Positions 59,374-64,000 of a stretch of 64,000 bases of DNA are shown here, in pieces (the stretch's first letter is position 1; every line of letters starts with the position of its first letter). Location: assembly GCA_016882195.1 (NCBI GenBank), contig VGLU01000003.1, positions 62,001 through 126,000 of the forward strand, in the 5' to 3' direction. A program made the position numbers and the translations under genes. The notes under the pieces were generated by a model. The model was not told the DNA's origin, did no database searches, and was given only the letters and a program-made list of their open reading frames with translations. The DNA comes from Thermoproteota archaeon. Its GTDB lineage: Archaea > Thermoproteota > Methanomethylicia > Methanomethylicales > Methanomethylicaceae.

Positions 59374-59886
59374 ATGTCCAAGGTCCTCATAGTTATTGCC
59401 GAGAAGGACTTTAGGGACGAGGAGTTCAAGGTGCCCAACGAACTGATAAGATCGGCGGGCCACAGCGTGACCGTTGCCAGCTCGGGTCCCGGCGTGGCTC
59501 ATGGAAGGCTGGGGATGCGGGTGACTCCTGACGTTGTGATAAGCGCGGTGGATCCGTCGGTTTACGACGCGGTGGTAATCGCCGGCGGCTCGGGCTGCCA
59601 AACCTACCTCTGGTCCAACAAACCCCTGCAGGAGGCGGTGAGGAAGGTGTACGAAAAGGGCGGCGTGGTTGCTGCCATATGCATTGCGCCGGTCGTTCTG
59701 GCAAGGGCAGGAATCATAAAGGGCAAGAAGTGTACGGTCTTCCCATCCGGCGATGCGCTGGCAGAGATGAGGCGTGGGGGTGGGATCCTGCAGGATCAGG
59801 CGGTCGTGGTGGACGGCAAGGTGGTTACCGGTAACGGACCAGACGCCGCCTACAAATTCGGCGAGGCTATAATCCGGCTCCTGTGA
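59374..59886 (+). CDS. DJ-1/PfpI family protein
   Basis: EKDFRDEEFKVPNELI, AAICIAPVVLARAGIIKGKKCTVFPS. Confidence 0.9.
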   Translation: MSKVLIVIAEKDFRDEEFKVPNELIRSAGHSVTVASSGPGVAHGRLGMRVTPDVVISAVDPSVYDAVVIAGGSGCQTYLWSNKPLQEAVRKVYEKGGVVAAICIAPVVLARAGIIKGKKCTVFPSGDALAEMRRGGGILQDQAVVVDGKVVTGNGPDAAYKFGEAIIRLL

Positions 59887-59959
59887 TGCGAAGAGAAGGA
59901 ACTAACAGTATGCGCCTCTAACCCAAGGGTTAACTAGTTTTGTTAACCTTCTCAACTTT

Positions 59960-60772
59960 TCATTCAAGGTGGCCTATTATGCTCATTGGCTTCTTCAATA
60001 AACCCAGAAGATCGTTAACTTTGCTTCTTCGCAACGAGGCTAGTAGAACCGTACTCGGACCTGCGGATTTCTTTACGTCAACCTCCAAGTTTCCAGCAAG
60101 TATCGGCTTAAGTCCAGATTCGAGCGCGAGGACTCCAAACTCATAGCGAACTCCTTTGGACCCCACTGGAATAATGCCGTGAATGAAGTCTGATGAAAGG
60201 AGTTTCAAGAGGTCGTCCGTGTCGGCTATCAACCCCTTTGCCTCGTTTTCAAGCACCTCTTCGCCCACGGAGGGGAGGCCTACGCTCACAACAACATCTC
60301 CACCTCTTGACCTGCCTATAATCATCTCTTTGGATTTGGCGATGCCGACAACAGTCATGCCCACCCCAGTTTGCATTGTTTTGAAGGTCTTCTGGGTACC
60401 AACCACCAACGCCGAGTCAGGTCTTAGTCCAACCTTCCTCATCTCGTATTTTACGCCGTTGATTATTCTATTTCCTGTGGGATCGGGCTCGACCCCCAGC
60501 CCGCACGCAACGCAGAGCGGTTTAGCGCCGACAGCCATAACCTCCATCAAGGCGGTTCTGACAATGAACCTCCCCAACACCCTCCCGTCAACCTTTAAAA
60601 CATCAACCTCCTTGGGACCAATCCCGCCGGAGGCGTCGCAGCCGACGACCAAAAATCTGTTGCCGGGAAGAGGCTGGATTAGCACATCCCTAAAATTGAC
60701 GAGACCGTGTCCGGATGGAGACTTTGGGGGAAGACCTGTGGAAGAGGAATTGGGAAATGGTTCTCTAATCAA
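59960..60772 (-). CDS. AIR synthase (PurM)-related protein; candidate alpha-ribazole kinase (CblS-like)
   Basis: VVGCDASGGIGPKEVDVLKVDGRVLGRF, TGVGMTVVGIAKSKEMI; overlaps an ECF S-component gene next to CobZ-like. Confidence 0.65.
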   Translation of the reverse strand: MIREPFPNSSSTGLPPKSPSGHGLVNFRDVLIQPLPGNRFLVVGCDASGGIGPKEVDVLKVDGRVLGRFIVRTALMEVMAVGAKPLCVACGLGVEPDPTGNRIINGVKYEMRKVGLRPDSALVVGTQKTFKTMQTGVGMTVVGIAKSKEMIIGRSRGGDVVVSVGLPSVGEEVLENEAKGLIADTDDLLKLLSSDFIHGIIPVGSKGVRYEFGVLALESGLKPILAGNLEVDVKKSAGPSTVLLASLRRSKVNDLLGLLKKPMSIIGHLE

Positions 60773-61283
60773 AACGGCGTAACCCTCTCTCCAGCGTCTT
60801 ACAAATTACTCCGGCGGTAGCGGCATTGATTACGGATGCTACCAACAGAAAGGTGGCCACCACGGGGACCATGGACCATCCGAGTACTGGAGCGACCAAG
60901 ACGCTTCCCGCCACGTTTACGGAAACGCCACCGATCAAGCCCGCTATAATGCCAAAGCGCCTCTTGAGCACTGCGGTCACCACGCCGACCGCTGCCATCA
61001 GCAATGCAATGGCAATGTGTAGGGGTCCTAATGGGAAGCCGGCTCTGAAGGATGAGAGAAGGTGCCCAATGGCGCATACAAGGGCTCCGCCCAGGGCCCC
61101 CCTCCAAAGCGCCATAAAGTATCCCGGGAAGGAGTCCAAGGCTATGGAACCGACGGGACTCGGTATGGGTACCAGAGCACCTAGGCCGCTGAGGGCAGAG
61201 AAGAGAGCGACCTCAGACAGCAGACGTGTTTTAGAGACCCGTTTGTTATACATGTCTATCATCCTTAATGATCTTACATCCAC
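60765..61283 (-). CDS. ECF transporter S component (CblT-like candidate)
   Basis: Hydrophobic S-component pattern ALFSALSGLGALVPIPSPVGSIALDSFPGYFMALWRGALGGALV. Confidence 0.7.
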   Translation of the reverse strand: MDVRSLRMIDMYNKRVSKTRLLSEVALFSALSGLGALVPIPSPVGSIALDSFPGYFMALWRGALGGALVCAIGHLLSSFRAGFPLGPLHIAIALLMAAVGVVTAVLKRRFGIIAGLIGGVSVNVAGSVLVAPVLGWSMVPVVATFLLVASVINAATAGVICKTLERGLRRFD

Positions 61284-61285
61284 CT

Positions 61286-61774
61286 TCAGGAACCCTTTGA
61301 GCCCATTCTCTCTCTCAGAGCCCGAGTATACATGTTCGATGAGACACCAGCCACCAGCCCTCCTATGCCATCGTTTGTAAGGGCCCCGAGCCTCTTCAAA
61401 ATGCCCGGCTTGGCCTGATCGAATCTGATGAACTCGAAGATCCCCCTGGCCCCAGCGATGTAGGTGGCTATCGCCATTCCCAAAAGCTCGTCGGCAACCA
61501 GCCCCGGGCGGCCCATGAACCTCTCCTTGGTCAGGCCCGGCACCAGATCAGCCTTCGCATCCTCCTCTGCCCGGAAGCAGGCAACCTCCAGGGTGGAAAC
61601 ATTCACGTCCGAAAGGGCGTCAAGGAACTCCTCCTCAAGGATCTCGGCGGCCCTTTCCTTTGTCTCCACGCCAGGATGAGGGACATACAGCTCCAGAGCA
61701 GTGTCTATGAGGTTCTTCAATGTTATTCCCCTCTCGTTCAGATATTTTAACAACGGCGGAGCTTCAGGCTTCAT
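61286..61774 (-). CDS. cobZ: Phosphatidylglycerophosphatase A/CobZ-like phosphatase
   Basis: PgpA-like pattern LLKYLNERGITLKNLIDTALELYVPHPG, RFDQAKPGILKRLGALTNDGIGGLVAG; B12 gene context. Confidence 0.7.
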   Translation of the reverse strand: MKPEAPPLLKYLNERGITLKNLIDTALELYVPHPGVETKERAAEILEEEFLDALSDVNVSTLEVACFRAEEDAKADLVPGLTKERFMGRPGLVADELLGMAIATYIAGARGIFEFIRFDQAKPGILKRLGALTNDGIGGLVAGVSSNMYTRALRERMGSKGS

Positions 61775-61834
61775 ACTATCACCAACCTTTTTTCAGATCT
61801 GTATAACAATTGTCCACAACGTTTATATATTTTT

Positions 61835-61851
61835 GGATGGATAATCCATCC
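61835..61851. promoter_or_regulatory. Perfect palindrome GGATGGAT-A-ATCCATCC between TATA-like box and btuF ATG
   Basis: 8-bp arms around one central base; TATA-like ttatatat just upstream. Confidence 0.65.
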
Positions 61852-61855
61852 TGAT

Positions 61856-62890
61856 ATGAAACACATCACCTACATAGCTACAATCCTTGCGATCCTCTCA
61901 GTCATTTCTGCAGTGTACACCTATACATACTATCAAGGGGAGAATGCAGGGATGCGTTCCACGATCAGCGACCTACAAAACCAGATCGGCACCCTGCAGG
62001 GCGAACTCTACAAATATCGCAACTTGACCGTGGTGGATGACGGCGGTTACGTACTGAGTCTCACGTCCTATCCCACTAGGATCGTCTCGCTCGCCCCGAG
62101 CAACACGGAGAAGCTCTTCGCGGTGGGGGCGGGCGATAAGGTCGTGGGCGTGACCCAACGATGCAACTACCCGTACAATTTCTCGGCTTGGATCGAGGCC
62201 GGGAACATGACAAGCGTTGGAGATTACTGGACACCAAGCATAGAGGTGATCGTTACACTAAATCCTGACTTGATCTTGGCCGCATTCGACCAAGACGAGG
62301 CCGTCAACACACTGAGGGGGATGGGATACAAGGTTCTGGTGTTGGATCCTAATAGCATAGACGATATTCTTAAGGACATTCTACTCGTGGGTAGGGTAAC
62401 TGACAGAAATATCGAGGCTGCCTTACTTGTAAACTCTCTTGAACAGAGGATCGACGCCGTGGTCGGAAAAGTGGCCAATGCCACCTCTAGGCCGAAGGTC
62501 TACTACGAGGTCTGGTACGATCCGCTGTGGAGCGTGGGGTCAGAGGGCTGGGAAAACAAGCTCATCGAGAAGGCCGGCGGAACCAACATCTTTGCCGACC
62601 AGAGAATAAAATACTTCCAGACGAGCTCTGAGGCCATCATCGAACGCGACCCCGACATAATAATCTTTCCGCTCGGTCCTGGGATGGGGTCCTTCTGGGG
62701 GAGTTTTGATCAGGTCAAGGCTAGAACTGGATGGGGCACGATAGGCGCTGTGCAAAATGACAGGCTATACGTAATGGATGAAGATATTATTAGTCGGCCC
62801 GGTCCGAGAATTATCGACGCATTGGAGACCCTAGCCGAGATTATCCACCCCGAACTATTCCAGCAGACTGGTACAAATGGCGGACGATGA
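61856..62890 (+). CDS. btuF: ABC transporter substrate-binding protein, BtuF-like
   Basis: RIVSLAPSNTEKLFAVGAGDKVVGVTQRCNYP; Fe3+/B12-type periplasmic binding protein. Confidence 0.82.
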   Translation: MKHITYIATILAILSVISAVYTYTYYQGENAGMRSTISDLQNQIGTLQGELYKYRNLTVVDDGGYVLSLTSYPTRIVSLAPSNTEKLFAVGAGDKVVGVTQRCNYPYNFSAWIEAGNMTSVGDYWTPSIEVIVTLNPDLILAAFDQDEAVNTLRGMGYKVLVLDPNSIDDILKDILLVGRVTDRNIEAALLVNSLEQRIDAVVGKVANATSRPKVYYEVWYDPLWSVGSEGWENKLIEKAGGTNIFADQRIKYFQTSSEAIIERDPDIIIFPLGPGMGSFWGSFDQVKARTGWGTIGAVQNDRLYVMDEDIISRPGPRIIDALETLAEIIHPELFQQTGTNGGR

Positions 62891-62895
62891 GTTAG

Positions 62896-63972
62896 ATGAG
62901 CGTAGCCGGAGCCGAGGCCGCCTATTTTAGGCGTGCCTCCCGTTGGAAGCTGACAATAATCGTGTTGACAGCCCTCCTGATACCCACAATCATCCTATCA
63001 TTGAACATCGGCTTCGCGCAGATACCCTTCCCCACCGTTCTTAGAGTACTGGCCAAGCAAACGCCCCTCCTGGGCGGTTTGGTGGACCCCTCGAGCGTAT
63101 CGGGCGTTGAGGAGACGATAATCCTTCAAATTCGGATGCCGCGCGTTCTGGCCGATGCTATGGTCGGCGCCGCCCTTGCCGCTGCAGGGGTCGTGTACCA
63201 GGGCATCTTCAAGAACCCCATGGCTGACCCCTACGTTTTAGGCGTTTCGGCTGGCGCGGCGGTTGGAGCGGCCCTAGCCATAGTCCTCGGGATAGGCTTT
63301 ACGCTCTTTGGCCTGAGCACCGTGCCAATCCTGGCCTTCGCCGTCTCTCTTATAGCCGTATTTGTGGTCTACAACATCTCAAGGGTTGGATCGAGAGTTC
63401 CAGTAACGACGCTGTTGCTATCTGGGCTGGCTGTGAGCATCTTCCTGTCGGCCATCGTAGCCGTCCTGCAGGTTATCTCCGGTGAGAAGCTCCACGCCGT
63501 AGTCTTCTGGCTCATGGGCAGCTTCTCGTACGTGGAGTGGAAGGACGTCTGGGCGACCCTGCCCCTGATCTGCCTCGGCACGGCGGCCATCTACTTTTTT
63601 GCCCGCGATCTCAACGCGCTCGCCCTCGGGGAGGAGACAGCTCAACAGTTGGGCGTCGACACTGAGAGGGTGAAGAAGTTGCTTTTGATCTTCGGCTCCC
63701 TGGTAACGGCAGCAGCGGTCTCAATCAGCGGCCTGATAGCCTTCATAGGCCTAATAATCCCCCACCTAACTAGAATCTTGATAGGACCTGATCATCGCAT
63801 ACTTCTGCCTACCTCAATTATCGTGGGAGCCACCTTCCTAGTCATCTGCGATGCCGTTGCACGGGTTATCGTTTCACCGGTCGAACTGCCCGTAGGCATC
63901 ATCACAGCCTTTTCAGGCGGACCCTTCTTCATCTACCTCCTGTACAAAAAGAAGGGGAGTTATGCCTTCTAA
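62896..63972 (+). CDS. btuC: FecCD/BtuC-type ABC transporter permease
   Basis: RMPRVLADAMVGAALAAAGVVYQGIFKNPMADPYVLGVSAGAAVGAAL, GLIIPHLTRILIGPDHR. Confidence 0.93.
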   Translation: MSVAGAEAAYFRRASRWKLTIIVLTALLIPTIILSLNIGFAQIPFPTVLRVLAKQTPLLGGLVDPSSVSGVEETIILQIRMPRVLADAMVGAALAAAGVVYQGIFKNPMADPYVLGVSAGAAVGAALAIVLGIGFTLFGLSTVPILAFAVSLIAVFVVYNISRVGSRVPVTTLLLSGLAVSIFLSAIVAVLQVISGEKLHAVVFWLMGSFSYVEWKDVWATLPLICLGTAAIYFFARDLNALALGEETAQQLGVDTERVKKLLLIFGSLVTAAAVSISGLIAFIGLIIPHLTRILIGPDHRILLPTSIIVGATFLVICDAVARVIVSPVELPVGIITAFSGGPFFIYLLYKKKGSYAF

Positions 63973-64000
63973 TGGTGACAGAGACATGGCAATACTAAAT

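Noticed and set aside
1-64000. CRISPR arrays, rRNA or tRNA genes, insertion sequences
   Set aside because: No regularly spaced repeats, rRNA-like blocks, transposase ORFs or convincing tRNA T-arm motifs were seen by eye in intergenic regions; tRNAscan/Infernal would be decisive.

Overview
Archaeal chromosome window, densely coding, about 50 genes on both strands. The archaeal assignment rests on 20S proteasome alpha/beta subunits, an archaeal GHMP-type shikimate kinase, TATA-rich promoters and VapBC/MNT-HEPN modules. It looks TACK/Bathyarchaeia-like, but I cannot prove the lineage. Main blocks: (i) proteasome psmB-psmA; (ii) a TusA-DsrE-IscS-IscU sulfur/Fe-S operon whose iscU carries a full-length LAGLIDADG intein exactly at the first catalytic Cys; (iii) a BMP/nucleoside-type ABC transporter; (iv) a corrinoid protein plus two tandem MtmB-like methylamine methyltransferase homologues with no pyrrolysine codon, flanked by two sensor kinases and a response regulator; (v) aldehyde:ferredoxin oxidoreductase plus ferredoxin; (vi) branched-chain amino-acid genes (ilvB, ilvN, ilvC, citramalate synthase) with toxin-antitoxin modules and remnants between them; (vii) a contiguous transketolase + shikimate/chorismate + Phe/Tyr operon behind a structured leader; (viii) FprA flavoprotein + rubredoxin; (ix) MNT/HEPN next to a LigD-Pol-like primase-polymerase; (x) a probable alpha-ribazole/cobalamin salvage locus (CblS-, CblT-, CobZ-like) divergent from BtuF/BtuC. 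The strongest candidates for undescribed biology are the non-Pyl MtmB pair with its regulators, the IscU intein, and the archaeal alpha-ribazole salvage cluster. Several genes show one-base or one-codon disruptions, some in G runs, so assembly accuracy should be checked before biological interpretation.
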